Shown here: positions 8,049 through 17,279 of the stretch, one piece after another
Layout of the letters: each line of letters opens with the position of its first letter
How positions within the stretch are numbered: position 1 is the first letter of the stretch
Source of the DNA: Arthrobacter sp. CDRTa11
GTDB taxonomy: Bacteria > Actinomycetota > Actinomycetes > Actinomycetales > Micrococcaceae
Direction: 5' to 3'
NCBI RefSeq assembly: GCF_026427775.1
Contig: NZ_CP044532.1
Location: forward strand, 5,022,001-5,086,000
DNA: 64,000 nucleotides
Notes under the pieces: generated by a model
Seen by the model: the letters and a program-made list of their open reading frames with translations, nothing else
Database searches by the model: none
Told to the model about the DNA's origin: nothing
Made by a program: the position numbers and the translations under genes

Positions 8049-9779
8049 TTACCCTTCCCGGCGCAGCACTTTCACTTCCCACGGCCGAAGCTCAAATCCG
8101 GGGGAGGGCGGGTAGTTCCCCAAAACCTGGACGGCATTTGACCAGGCGGGGATCCCGACGTCGGCCGTCTGTGCTGTTCCGGAAAAATTGCCCAGCACCA
8201 GAAGCTCGGCGTCCGGCAGCGAGCGCCGGAAGGCGTAGACGTGCTGGTCCTCGGGCAGGAGCATGGTGAAATCCCCGTCAGCCACCACCGGGTCCGTGTG
8301 GCGCAGCGCAATGACCTGCCGGTAGAAGTTGTACACGGATTCCGGGTCGTCCACCTGGGCAGCGGCGTTGATGGTGTTGGCGTTGGGATTCACGGCGATC
8401 CAGGGGGAACCAGTGGTGAAGCCGCCATGCCTGCTGGCGTCCCACTGGACCGGGGTGCGTGCGTTGTCCCGGTTAAGCGGTGCCAGGGCGGCGAGGACTT
8501 CGGCATCCGTGTGGCCGAGGTGGGTGGTGGCTTCCCGGTGGTGGTTGAGGACCTCGATGTCGCGGTAATCGCTGATGGCGCCGAACGTCATGTTGGTCAT
8601 GCCCAGCTCTTCGCCCTGATAGACATACGGGGTTCCGCGGTGGAGGTGGAGGACTGCGGCCAGCATCTTGGCTGACAGCTCACGGTACTGGCCGTCATCG
8701 CCGAACCGTGAGACGGCGCGGGCCTGGTCGTGGTTTCCCCAGTACAGGCTGTTCCAGCCGCGCTCCCCCAGCGCCTCCTGCCAGCGGCCAAGGGACTTCT
8801 TGAGGTCTGTCAGCTGGAGCTTCCTGGGCCGCCACTTGTTGCCGCCCTCCTGGTCCAGGGCCACGTGTTCGAACTGGAACACCATGTCCACCTCGCCGCG
8901 GACTGGATCTGTGAACAGCAGGGCGTCCTCCACCGTGACGCCAGGCATCTCCCCCACGGTCAGGAGGTCCTTGTCCCTGCCCTCGAAGACCTCCTGATGC
9001 ATTTCCTGGAGGAACTCGTGGATCCTTGGCCCCGAAATGTAGTGCGGGCCGCCGTCGCCGTACAGCATGCCGTCCGCCCTGGGTCCGTCAGGCAAGGCAG
9101 GATCCTTGGAGATGAAGTTGATGACGTCCAGCCGGAAGCCCTCCACGCCCCGGTCCAGCCACCAGTTCATCATGTCGTAGATGGCCACCCGGACCTCGGG
9201 GTTTTCCCAGTTCAGGTCGGGCTGCTTCTTGGAGAAAAGGTGCAGGTAATACTCCCCGCTGGCCTGGTCATACTCCCACGCCGAGCCCGAGAAGGCGGAG
9301 CCCCAGTTGTTCGGTTCGGCGCCCGGAGCACCTGGTTCCATGCCTTCCCGCGCCGGCCGCCACCAGTACCAGTCCCGCTTGGGACTGTCCTTGCCGGAAC
9401 GGGATTCCACAAACCAGGGGTGCTCGTCCGAGGTATGGTTCACCACCAGGTCCATCACCAGCTTCATGCCGCGGGCGTGCAGGCCGTTGAGCAGTTCATC
9501 GAGCGTGTCCAGATCGCCGAAGACCGGATCGATGTCCCGGTAGTCGCTGATGTCATACCCGTTGTCGTCCTGCGGCGAGCGGTACACCGGGGAGAGCCAG
9601 ACGACGTCCACCCCCAGCCGGTGCAGGTAGTCCAGCCGGCCGATGATCCCGCGAAGGTCGCCCACGCCGTCGCCGTCCGAATCGGCGAAGCTCCGCGGGT
9701 AGATCTGGTAGACCACGGCATTCCTGAACCACTCCCGCCCCGTGCGGGCCATCTCGGGCTGGGTCTCCTGGCTGGTCAT
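8049..9779 (-). CDS. GH13 oligo-1,6-glucosidase / alpha-glucosidase
   Basis: This 576-residue cytoplasmic exo-glucosidase begins WFRNAVVYQIYPRSFADSDG. The GH13 regions are MDLVVNHTSDEHPWF, GFRLDVINF (nucleophile D218), TVGEMPG (acid/base E277) and YWGNHDQARAVSRFG (D351). The residue after the nucleophile is valine; in this subfamily Val there is associated with alpha-1,6 (isomaltase) activity and Thr with maltases, so oligo-1,6-glucosidase is favoured. An AGGAGG ribosome site lies 5-6 bases before ATG 9779. It probably finishes degradation of imported isomalto- or malto-oligosaccharides. Confidence 0.92.
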   Translation of the reverse strand: MTSQETQPEMARTGREWFRNAVVYQIYPRSFADSDGDGVGDLRGIIGRLDYLHRLGVDVVWLSPVYRSPQDDNGYDISDYRDIDPVFGDLDTLDELLNGLHARGMKLVMDLVVNHTSDEHPWFVESRSGKDSPKRDWYWWRPAREGMEPGAPGAEPNNWGSAFSGSAWEYDQASGEYYLHLFSKKQPDLNWENPEVRVAIYDMMNWWLDRGVEGFRLDVINFISKDPALPDGPRADGMLYGDGGPHYISGPRIHEFLQEMHQEVFEGRDKDLLTVGEMPGVTVEDALLFTDPVRGEVDMVFQFEHVALDQEGGNKWRPRKLQLTDLKKSLGRWQEALGERGWNSLYWGNHDQARAVSRFGDDGQYRELSAKMLAAVLHLHRGTPYVYQGEELGMTNMTFGAISDYRDIEVLNHHREATTHLGHTDAEVLAALAPLNRDNARTPVQWDASRHGGFTTGSPWIAVNPNANTINAAAQVDDPESVYNFYRQVIALRHTDPVVADGDFTMLLPEDQHVYAFRRSLPDAELLVLGNFSGTAQTADVGIPAWSNAVQVLGNYPPSPGFELRPWEVKVLRREG

Positions 9780-9896
9780 CTGTTCCTCCTGGGTGCGGCG
9801 GCGGATGCAGGATCAGTGAACGCCATTCCTTCCCCGCCCGCAAGGCCGTGGGGCAAGGAATTTTTCACGCTTCGGAACTAGGCGCCGAACCAAGCG

Positions 9897-10280
9897 TTAC
9901 CAGCGGGTGAAGCCGGCAAACGGTTCGTGGCTCCGCGGTGCCACGCTGTCCCCCGCCAGTGTCTGGATTTTCTCGAGCACGCCGGCCTCGGCTGTGCCAT
10001 AAATCTGCCAGCGGCTTTCGCGCTCAAGGTAATCCGCATACGCCACGTCGACATGCTGCGCGATCACCGACATGTGGCTGACCATGGACTCTGCATCGGG
10101 ATGGATCTGGACAATGGTGACCTGGTTGGACTCCGGATCGGCATACGCCTGGAACGACAGCAACCTGGGCTCGTTCGGCTCCACGACGTTGTCGCAGAAG
10201 TCGCTGAAGTACTTCTGGAATGCCTCAAGCTTCCCGGGCTTAACCGTGTGTGTGCCGATAAAGATGAAAGGTGCGGACAT
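9897..10280 (-). CDS. small ABM-like (antibiotic biosynthesis monooxygenase fold) protein
   Basis: The product has 127 residues and begins MSAPFIFIGTHTVKPGKLEAFQKYF, typical of dimeric ferredoxin-like alpha/beta barrels: a first strand, then a K-x-G-K-x-E-x-F turn. ATG 10280 is chosen over longer in-frame starts because AAGGAGG precedes it at good spacing. No catalytic assignment is possible: the fold covers heme-degrading enzymes, quinol monooxygenases and non-catalytic proteins. It is divergent from a LuxR-type regulator, and the leader of its mRNA contains an 8-bp perfect inverted repeat. Confidence 0.7.
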   Translation of the reverse strand: MSAPFIFIGTHTVKPGKLEAFQKYFSDFCDNVVEPNEPRLLSFQAYADPESNQVTIVQIHPDAESMVSHMSVIAQHVDVAYADYLERESRWQIYGTAEAGVLEKIQTLAGDSVAPRSHEPFAGFTRW

Positions 10281-10300
10281 GGTTTCCTCCTTGGGAACTG

Positions 10301-10319
10301 CACTCCGACTCTCGGAGTG
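10301..10319. promoter_or_regulatory. perfect inverted repeat in the 5' leader of the ABM-like gene
   Basis: CACTCCGA (10301-10308), three bases, then TCGGAGTG (10312-10319) form an 8-bp perfect dyad just upstream of the ribosome site. It could be an operator for the divergent LuxR protein or an RNA hairpin that controls translation. Confidence 0.5.
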
Positions 10320-10361
10320 GATACCTTCAGAATCGCCGAAGGCGGGACTGCGTCGAATCGG

Positions 10362-10381
10362 CAGATCAGGCCAGATCAGCT
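10362..10381. repeat. tandem 10-bp direct repeat in divergent promoter
   Basis: CAGATCAGGC is followed at once by CAGATCAGCT, a one-helical-turn direct repeat between the divergent genes. Such spacing suits a regulator bound to one DNA face. This function is inferred. Confidence 0.35.
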
Positions 10382-10462
10382 GACGGCTGATGGGCATTTC
10401 TACCGATCCCGGCCCTGTAGCGAGCGAACATTCAGGAGGATGATGGTGAGCGGGAGGACCCG

Positions 10463-12148
10463 ATGGCGGACATAAGGGGTCGGCTGGAGCTGGCCCATCG
10501 GCTGCACAGCACGGAGCGCTGGGTCGAGGCATGCGATGAATTTCTTGCCGTCGACGAGGTGGAGCCGCTAGGCGCAAAGGACTTGGAGCTGCTCGCCGAA
10601 TCAGCGCAGGTTATGGGCCGCGGCGAGCTCGCCGTCGCAGCGCTGCGGCGCGCGTACGGGGCACGCGTCGCCTCCGGCGACATTAGTCGCGCCATCGCCA
10701 TCGCCTTCTGGCTGTGGCAGGCCCTTGTCATTAGCGGGGAGGTTTCGCGGGCAGCGGGCTGGGCGGCGCTCATGCGTGACCTTGTTAGGCAGAAGTCCGA
10801 AGGCCGCGATGCCGGGCCGGCGGAAACCTCTGAGACCGGGAACTCCGGCTGGCTGCTGGTCACCGACGCGCACGGACTGATCCGGTCCGGCCGTTACGAC
10901 GAGGCGGTTGGTGTGCTGGAAACCGCGGCCCGTCTCGGCTCGCTTCAGGCGGAGGCGGACCTCAAGGCCTTCGCAACGACTTTGTGGGGGCGTGCCCTGG
11001 TCAAGGCCGGGCGCTTGGGCGAGGGCCTGACCCACCTCGACGAGGCCATGGTGGCGATCGTGGACCGTGACACCACCCCGCGGGCAACGAGCATGCTCTA
11101 CTGCAGCGCCATCGCCACCTGCCTCGAGGCGCACGAGTGGAGCCGGGCCCGGGAATGGACACTGGCCCTTGGCGCCTGGCTCGACGAACTCCCTCACCAA
11201 AGTGGTGTGTACTTCGGTAACTGCAGGATCTACCGCTCCCTCCTGTGGCGCCTCCGCGGCGACTGGTCGCAGGCCCTGCAAGAACTCGATGAGGTCTGCG
11301 GTGAGCTGCGTGAGGGATTCGGTCAACGCATTGCAGGCCATGCCTGGTATGAACTCGGGGAGCTGCACCGATTGCTCGGCGAACCCGAGGCAGCGAACGA
11401 CTACCGGCGCGCCCGGGAACGTGGCGCCGAGGACCAGCCCGGCCTCGCCCTGCTCCGGCTCTCCCAGGGTGAAACGGCCGCAGCGGTGGGAGGCATCCGC
11501 CGGGCGCTTGCCGAGGCCCCGGATCCCCTGGCGCGCCTTGGCCTCCTTCCGGCCTGCGTGCAGATCATGCTGGCGGCAGGCGATCTGGACGCGGCGGGGT
11601 CTGCTGCGGAGGAAATCGCGTCGATCGCCACGACGTACGATACGCCCGTGGTGCGGGCGGAACTTGCCCAGGCCCGCGGTGGGGTGGCACTGGCAGAGGG
11701 CGACGCCTCATCCGCGCTCACCTTGCTGCGCAGCGCCGCCGGCACCTGGCGGGAACTGGAGGCGCCCTACGCGCTGGCCTCCGTGGCTGTGCTGGTGGGC
11801 CAGGCGTGCCGGGACCTGGGCGACGATGAGGCTGCCGACGCCGAGCTCGAGTCCGCCCGCGATACGTTCGCACGCCTCGGTGCGCAGCCCGACGTGCGCA
11901 GGGTCCAGGAGCTGCAGCGCCTAGTCCGCAGGACGGTTCAGGCCGGCACGCACGCACTGACGAGCCGGGAGCTTGAGGTGCTCGCCCTGGTCGCGGCCGG
12001 GGCGTCCAACCATGAGATCGCGGGCCGGCTTTTCCTCAGCGACCGCACCGTCCACCGTCACGTCAGCCACATCTTCGACAAACTGGGGGTGCACTCGCGC
12101 ACCGCGGCTGCCGCGGTGGCTATCCGGGAGCGGCTCATCGGCGCTTGA
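10463..12148 (+). CDS. TPR-rich LuxR family transcriptional regulator
   Basis: This 561-residue protein has no N-terminal ATPase P-loop. Residues about 10-490 are repeated helix pairs resembling tetratricopeptide repeats (for example GLIRSGRYDEAVGVLETAARL and QALQELDEVCGELREGF). The last 65 residues are a LuxR/FixJ DNA-binding domain: LTSRELEVLALVAAGASNHE, then FLSDRTVHRHVSHIFDKLGV and HSRTAAAAVAIRERL. GGGAGG lies 6 bases before the ATG. It is divergent from the ABM-like gene and ends 1 bp from the stop of the convergent beta-galactosidase. Target genes and signal are unknown. Confidence 0.88.
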   Translation: MADIRGRLELAHRLHSTERWVEACDEFLAVDEVEPLGAKDLELLAESAQVMGRGELAVAALRRAYGARVASGDISRAIAIAFWLWQALVISGEVSRAAGWAALMRDLVRQKSEGRDAGPAETSETGNSGWLLVTDAHGLIRSGRYDEAVGVLETAARLGSLQAEADLKAFATTLWGRALVKAGRLGEGLTHLDEAMVAIVDRDTTPRATSMLYCSAIATCLEAHEWSRAREWTLALGAWLDELPHQSGVYFGNCRIYRSLLWRLRGDWSQALQELDEVCGELREGFGQRIAGHAWYELGELHRLLGEPEAANDYRRARERGAEDQPGLALLRLSQGETAAAVGGIRRALAEAPDPLARLGLLPACVQIMLAAGDLDAAGSAAEEIASIATTYDTPVVRAELAQARGGVALAEGDASSALTLLRSAAGTWRELEAPYALASVAVLVGQACRDLGDDEAADAELESARDTFARLGAQPDVRRVQELQRLVRRTVQAGTHALTSRELEVLALVAAGASNHEIAGRLFLSDRTVHRHVSHIFDKLGVHSRTAAAAVAIRERLIGA

Positions 12149-12149
12149 G

Positions 12150-13967
12150 CTATTTTTCGTCGGGGCCGAGGTCCGGGCCAGACACAAACCGGACTGTCCG
12201 GCTGGTGCTGCCGTGCAGTTCCAGGATGGCCAGCTCGTTGGTTCCCTGACGCAGCAGCGGGCCGGGGACGTACAGGGTTTTCTGTGGCCCGCGGCTCCAG
12301 TAGCGGCCCAGGTTGAAGCCGTTGATGAAGGCGTTGCCTTTGGTCCAGCCGTCCAGCCGGAGGTACCGGTCCCCGGGTCCGTCCGCTTCGAAGTCCGCGA
12401 AGGAGACTGAAGGCCCGGGCACGCCGCATTCCCCGGTACTTGCCCCATCCCCTGCCCCAGCGACGCAGCCTTCCCCATCGAGGAAGCCGTCGAGGAGTCC
12501 GGCTGCCGAACGGAGTCCGCCCAGGTTCCCGAAATCCAACGGCCGGATGTCCCACTCCAGGAGCTCCATGCCGTCGAGCTTCACAGGTGCCATCAGGCCC
12601 TTGAACTCCCCGATCCGGGGGCCGTAGTTGACCCGGCCCTGGTCTTCCACCAGAACTTCGAGGCGGCCGCCGGACGGCAGGGCAATGGCCCGTTCACCCA
12701 ACTCGCGGCTGAGCACGCCTACGGGGCGGCCGTCGAGGAAGAACTGTGCACGGTCGCGGACCTCGTCCACGGTCAGGACGCCGCCGGCGGCAAGTTCGGT
12801 GCTGTACATGGTGAAGCCGCGGTAATGCCCGGCGTCTTCGGTAGTGGGTGCCGGCCCTGTCACTTGGACACGAGCGCCCAGGACGTCGAGGCAATCCAGG
12901 ATGGAAACGGAGCTGGTGACGCTTATAGCGGCGTCAATACTTGTCGATGTTGCTTCCGGGCGGCTGGCCGGACGTTCCGCCGGCACCCGGAAGTACTTGG
13001 CGATGACGTCCCGGAAGGCGAAGTACTTTTCGGTCGGGAAGCCGTCCTCGGTCAGCGGTGCGTCGTAGTCGTAGGAGGTGATGGTGGGCTCGAAAATGCC
13101 CTTGTCATTGGCGCCATTGGTGAACCCGAAGTTGGTGCCGCCGTGGAACATGTAGATGTTAACCGACGCTCCCGCGGCCAGCAGGGCATCCAGCTCGGCT
13201 GCGGACGCGGCGGCGTTGGTGGTGTGGTGGTGGGTGCCCCAGTTGTCGAACCAGCCGTTCCAGAACTCCGCACACATCAGCGGTCCGTCAGGCTGATGCT
13301 CACGGAGGAACGCCAGCCGCTCCGTGGCCCGTGAACCGAAAGTGGCCGTCTTGTGGAGTCCAGGAAGGGAGCCGTCCTCGATCATGGTGCCGAACGGCTG
13401 ATCACACGTGAAGAGCGGAATGTCCACGCCTTCCCGTTTCGACAGATCCACGAGGTGCTGCAGGTACGCTTTGTCCTTCCCGTAGGCACCGTATTCGTTT
13501 TCGATCTGCAGCATAATGACAGGTCCGCCGCGGGTGATCTGCCGCTCCACCACGACGGGCAATATCGACTGGAAGAAGCTGTCGACGGCGGCAAGGTAGC
13601 CCGGTTCGCTGGTCCGGATTCCTATGCTGGGATCGCTGAAAAGCCAGGCCGGGAGCCCGCCGTTGTCCCATTCCGCGCAGATGAAGGGGCCGGGCCGCAC
13701 GATGGCCTGCATGCCTTCTGCCGCCACCAGGTCCAGGAACCTGCCCAGGTCCAGCTGTCCTTCCAAGGCAAAAACTCCCGGCACAGGGCAGTGTTCGTTC
13801 CAGGGAACATACGTCTCGATGGTGTTCAGGCCCATCAGCCTGGCCTTGTGGATCCGGTCTGCCCACAGGTCCTGGTGGACCCGGAAATAGTGGATGGCGC
13901 CGGACAGGACCCGGAACGGCTCGCCGTCGAGCAGGAAGTCCTGGCTGCCGATTTCAAAAGTCCGCAT
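12150..13967 (-). CDS. GH35 beta-galactosidase
   Basis: This 605-residue enzyme of the retaining GH35 family removes terminal beta-galactose from oligosaccharides or plant galactans. It starts with FEIGSQDFLLDGEPFRVLSG and has the family signature GPFICAEWDNGGLPAWL (from residue 93), the acid/base E158 in QIENEYGAYG and the nucleophile E234 in MCAEFWNGWFDNWGTHHH. C-terminal jelly-roll domains follow (GNAFINGFNLGRYWSRGPQK). No signal peptide is visible, so it is probably intracellular. ATG 13967 was chosen over 14000 because conserved sequence begins there and an AAAGGAGA lies upstream. The ROK regulator gene lies upstream on the same strand and may control it. Confidence 0.93.
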   Translation of the reverse strand: MRTFEIGSQDFLLDGEPFRVLSGAIHYFRVHQDLWADRIHKARLMGLNTIETYVPWNEHCPVPGVFALEGQLDLGRFLDLVAAEGMQAIVRPGPFICAEWDNGGLPAWLFSDPSIGIRTSEPGYLAAVDSFFQSILPVVVERQITRGGPVIMLQIENEYGAYGKDKAYLQHLVDLSKREGVDIPLFTCDQPFGTMIEDGSLPGLHKTATFGSRATERLAFLREHQPDGPLMCAEFWNGWFDNWGTHHHTTNAAASAAELDALLAAGASVNIYMFHGGTNFGFTNGANDKGIFEPTITSYDYDAPLTEDGFPTEKYFAFRDVIAKYFRVPAERPASRPEATSTSIDAAISVTSSVSILDCLDVLGARVQVTGPAPTTEDAGHYRGFTMYSTELAAGGVLTVDEVRDRAQFFLDGRPVGVLSRELGERAIALPSGGRLEVLVEDQGRVNYGPRIGEFKGLMAPVKLDGMELLEWDIRPLDFGNLGGLRSAAGLLDGFLDGEGCVAGAGDGASTGECGVPGPSVSFADFEADGPGDRYLRLDGWTKGNAFINGFNLGRYWSRGPQKTLYVPGPLLRQGTNELAILELHGSTSRTVRFVSGPDLGPDEK

Positions 13968-14138
13968 GGAAAGTAAGTCTCCTTTAGCGTCCGGCAGCAC
14001 GACCCGGACAAAATCTACATAATCTATCTCTTATTTCAACCATTAGAATAACTGTGGAAACCGTTCCTGGGAAGGCATCTCCCAGTCTCCGGCTGACGTT
14101 TCAGCTGCGAATCCGCCGCCGGCGTTTTCCCAGGTCCC

Positions 14139-15401
14139 TTATTCCGCGCCTGCCGGAAGTTTCGCGCCCCGCCGGGTGGCTCCCGGCCCCGTGCGTCCCC
14201 GGCTGGGCACCCCCACCTGTTCCAGGAAGCTTTCCAGCGCCAGCGTGGCCATGCCCAGCGTGACGGAATTTCCCGCCACCGTGGACAGTCCCACCTGGAC
14301 GGCCCGGCCGGCGCTGGGCAACATCTCCTGTGACAGGTGCTTCTCCGTGACGTCCAGGAGTTCTTTGCCGATGCTCCCTGCTGTCCAGCCCAGGACGCTG
14401 ACGTGGTCCGGGTTGATGAAATTGATCAGGTTGCCCAGGGCCGCCGCGAAGTAGCGCCCGGTGACTTCTATGAGTTCCAGGCAGTCGGCATCGCCGTCGG
14501 ACAGCCCCTTGGCGACATTTGAAACGAACTCGCGCTGGCGGTCACCCGTGAGCAGATCGTGGGAGGCATTGATTTCGGCCATGGTCTGCTGCAGGCCAGG
14601 GACGCCGAGGTAGGCCTCCACGCAGCCTCTGCGGCCACAGCGGCACAAGCGGCCGTCGAAGACCAGGGTTGTGTGGCCCCACTCACCGGCAGTGTTGCTG
14701 GCTCCGCGAACCAGTTCACCGTCGATTGCCAGGCCTGCCCCCACGCCGGTCCCGAGGTTGACGGTGGCCACGTTGTTCACCAGCCGGCCCGCGCCAAACC
14801 AGAGTTCGGCGATGGCGATGGCGCGCAGCGGGTTGTCCACGTCCACGGGAAGCCCAATGGCCTCCGCCAGCAGCGACTGGATCCGGACTTCATGCCAGTC
14901 CCAGTTCGGCGCGAAGACGGACACACCGCGCTCCGGGTCCACCTGGCCGGGAAGGCTGACACCCGCCCGCAGGAGCCTCTCCCGGGTGATGCCGGCGTCC
15001 ACTGCGGCTTGTTCGATCACGCCCGCCACGTGCCTGACAAGGGCGGCGGGCTCGTTTTCCTCGATGGCCAGTTCGCTCTCGGCCTTGCCGATCACACCGA
15101 GGGCGAGATCGTAGATGTCCACGTGGATGTAGGTTTCAGCGACGTCCACCCCCACCAGGGCCCCGCGTTCCGGGGAGATTTTCAGCCGGGTGACGGGCCG
15201 CCCTCCCCCCGAGTCCTCCCTGCCGGCCTCCACCAGCACCCCCACCTCGATCAGTTCCCCGACGATGTTGGAAATGGTGGCGAAGCTCAGGCCCGTGGCG
15301 GCCGCCAGCTCCTGCCGGGTGGCGGTGCGCAGTGAGTACAGGCCGCGGAGAAGCGCGAAGCGGCTCTCGTTGCGGATGTCCCTGGAGGTTCTCTTCGGCA
15401 T
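14139..15401 (-). CDS. ROK family transcriptional repressor (NagC/XylR type)
   Basis: This 420-residue protein has an N-terminal winged helix-turn-helix (TRQELAAATGLSFATISNIVGELIEVGV, about residues 28-56) followed by a ROK sugar-kinase-like fold. The ROK part has the ATP-site-like loop GALVGVDVAETYIHVDI, NLGTGVGAGL, and the zinc-binding motif CRCGRRGCVEAYLG. Such proteins usually bind a sugar and release DNA. It lies upstream of the GH35 gene on the same strand with a 171-bp gap, which makes sugar-responsive control of beta-galactosidase the simplest reading. Confidence 0.9.
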   Translation of the reverse strand: MPKRTSRDIRNESRFALLRGLYSLRTATRQELAAATGLSFATISNIVGELIEVGVLVEAGREDSGGGRPVTRLKISPERGALVGVDVAETYIHVDIYDLALGVIGKAESELAIEENEPAALVRHVAGVIEQAAVDAGITRERLLRAGVSLPGQVDPERGVSVFAPNWDWHEVRIQSLLAEAIGLPVDVDNPLRAIAIAELWFGAGRLVNNVATVNLGTGVGAGLAIDGELVRGASNTAGEWGHTTLVFDGRLCRCGRRGCVEAYLGVPGLQQTMAEINASHDLLTGDRQREFVSNVAKGLSDGDADCLELIEVTGRYFAAALGNLINFINPDHVSVLGWTAGSIGKELLDVTEKHLSQEMLPSAGRAVQVGLSTVAGNSVTLGMATLALESFLEQVGVPSRGRTGPGATRRGAKLPAGAE

Positions 15402-15426
15402 GGTCTGTTTCTACGTTCGGTAAGGG

Positions 15427-15705
15427 TCAGCTGTACGCCCGTTGGCACAGCAGGGAGTCAAGCCTGCCCGCGGTGGTTCCGCGGCTTTCAAGCAGCAGCG
15501 GGAGCCTGGCCTGCGGTTTCATCATAGGCGCCGGGAGCCAGATGACGCCGGGGATCCCCTCCGCGCATTGAAGGCACACCAAAACGTGTTCCGTGCGAAC
15601 CCGCCGGCTGTAAGGCAGGTTTTGGCGATGTGGACGGCCTACTTTGAGTGCCTGTAGATGCCTGGCCCAGTCGGATGGAATAGTGGCGGGATGACTAACC
15701 AGCAA
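15427..15705 (-). CDS. small hypothetical frame, uncertain
   Basis: A reverse-strand frame of 92 codons lies between the ROK and methyltransferase genes. Its last 60 codons have GC-rich third positions like real genes and encode VLVCLQCAEGIPGVIWLP, with a C-x-x-C pair. No good start or ribosome site is visible, and the N-terminal third looks random. It could be a small protein with a rare start, or the remnant of one. I recognise no family. Confidence 0.25.
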   Translation of the reverse strand: MLVSHPATIPSDWARHLQALKVGRPHRQNLPYSRRVRTEHVLVCLQCAEGIPGVIWLPAPMMKPQARLPLLLESRGTTAGRLDSLLCQRAYS

Positions 15706-16447
15706 CAGCTCTGGGACGACGAGACAGCGAAACAGTACGACACCCCGGGAGAGGGTATGTTCGCGCCGGAGGTACTGGCCCCCACGGTGGAGGTGCTGTC
15801 ACGCCTGGCAGGCGATGGTCCGGCTGTTGAGTTCGCCATCGGCACGGGCCGTGTCGCCATCCCCCTGTTGGAAGCAGGGGTCAAGGTCAGCGGAATCGAG
15901 CTGTCCCACGCGATGATCTCCCGGCTGCGGGAAAAGGTCGGAGAGGACAGGATTCCCGTGGTCCAGGGGGACATGACGGAGGCAACGGCGGGTGGGGGGC
16001 TTCTCGCTTGCGTTCCTGGTGTTCAACACCATCTCCAACCTCCTGACGCAGGAGGATCAGGTCCGCTGTTTCCAGAATGCCGCCCGTCATCTTGCCCCGG
16101 GCGGGCACTTCGTCATTGAGCTCTGGGTGCCGCAACTTCGTTCCCTGCCTCCTGGACACGGCGGAACGGTGGAGGTGAGCCAGCCAGGCTATCTCCTGGT
16201 GGATACCTATGACGTGCTGCACCAGCACGTCATCTCACACCACGTGCAGTTCGGCCCGGAACTGTCCGACGGGCGGGAGGCCAGGATCGGGCGGACACCA
16301 CACCGCTACATCTGGCCCAGCGAGCTCGACCTCATGGCGCGGCTTGCCGGGTTTGAGCTGGAATCCCGGTGGGCGGACTGGGACCGCAGCGAGTTCACCG
16401 CAGAATCCCGCAGCCACGTGTCGGTGTACCGGCTCACTACACGCTGA
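15691..16447 (+). pseudogene. class I SAM-dependent methyltransferase, frameshifted
   Basis: The first frame (from ATG 15691) encodes a Rossmann methyltransferase N-terminus: AVEFAIGTGRVAIPLLEAGV (motif I), SGIELSHAMISRLREK and IPVVQGDMTEATAG. The continuing part is in the next frame: FSLAFLVFNTISNLLTQEDQ, NAARHLAPGGHFVIELWVPQ and ELDLMARLAGFELESRW. The break lies in a G6 tract near 15992-15998; one G fewer would join the two halves as EATAGGGFSLAFLVFNT. Intact length would be about 251 residues. This is either a true disruption or a sequencing error in a homopolymer. The substrate is unknown. Confidence 0.8.
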
Positions 16448-16633
16448 AGGATCAGTGACGTTCCGGGCTGCTCGACGTCATCGATGCAGAGATTAAGGAG
16501 GCCCCTGCAGAGCCCCCTATTTGCCCCCTTTCGTGGCCGCAGGGACGGCGCGGGTCTTATCCTGAGGTTAACGACGGGCTCCCCCGCTGGGACGGGGACA
16601 ACGGCCGGCATTGCGGTTGACCTTGGAGCGAGC

Positions 16634-17041
16634 GTGACCCCAACTCAAGAAATACAGGCCATTTTCGATTCTTTCGACGTGCCGCTGAGGTACCGCCGGG
16701 ATCCCCGCTTGCTGCAGACGGCGCAGGAACTTACAAAGATCGGCGGGCCTGTGGCGCACAGCCCCCGCCTCTTGCCGCACGGTCCATGGCTGCGGCCTCC
16801 CGGATCGGACACGGGAGGATCGGTAGTGGAAAACCGGGTTGTCATGCAGGAAATCTTCGCGAACCAACTCCGTAACCGGTTGAACGAGCTGACGGGTTCG
16901 GGGAGGTCTTTTCCTGCCCGCACGCCGGCGTGGCTGCCGCTGCGAGGTTCACCGCTCCCGGTCTTGCACACTCCCAAAGCAGGGACACGGCGTCGCGGGC
17001 GGGGTTCCACACTGGTAGCCGGTGCCGGCCAGATCTTCTGA
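16634..17041 (+). CDS. hypothetical protein, uncertain
   Basis: A GTG at 16634 is preceded by GGAG at 6 bases and opens a 135-codon frame whose first part (TPTQEIQAIFDSFDVPLRYR) looks protein-like, while the C-terminus is Arg/Pro-rich and looks random. Third-position GC is weaker than in neighbouring genes. I recognise no family; it may be a decayed gene. The rest of 16448-17279 shows nothing I can assign. Confidence 0.22.
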   Translation: MTPTQEIQAIFDSFDVPLRYRRDPRLLQTAQELTKIGGPVAHSPRLLPHGPWLRPPGSDTGGSVVENRVVMQEIFANQLRNRLNELTGSGRSFPARTPAWLPLRGSPLPVLHTPKAGTRRRGRGSTLVAGAGQIF

Positions 17042-17279
17042 CCTGCTTGGTTGGACAACGCCCGTCTGCTTGAGCGCCGCCCCACCACCGCTGCCCGTCA
17101 GTCCCCAGCGAAGGACGGGTCCCGGCCGGTCACGTCCGTAGCGGAGCTGTATGTTCCAATCCCCGCCGCAGTGTGTTGCCGACGCAATATTTGCACGGAG
17201 TTCTCAAGACAGTGATGGCAACAGCTCAAGTTCCCCTCAAGACTGTGGTGCCCAAAGTGCGAAGGGACGTAACCAGGGG

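Noticed and set aside
14000..14138. Operator in the AT-rich patch upstream of the GH35 gene
   Set aside because: A TTATTTC...GAATAA symmetry is imperfect and could be chance; not enough to call.
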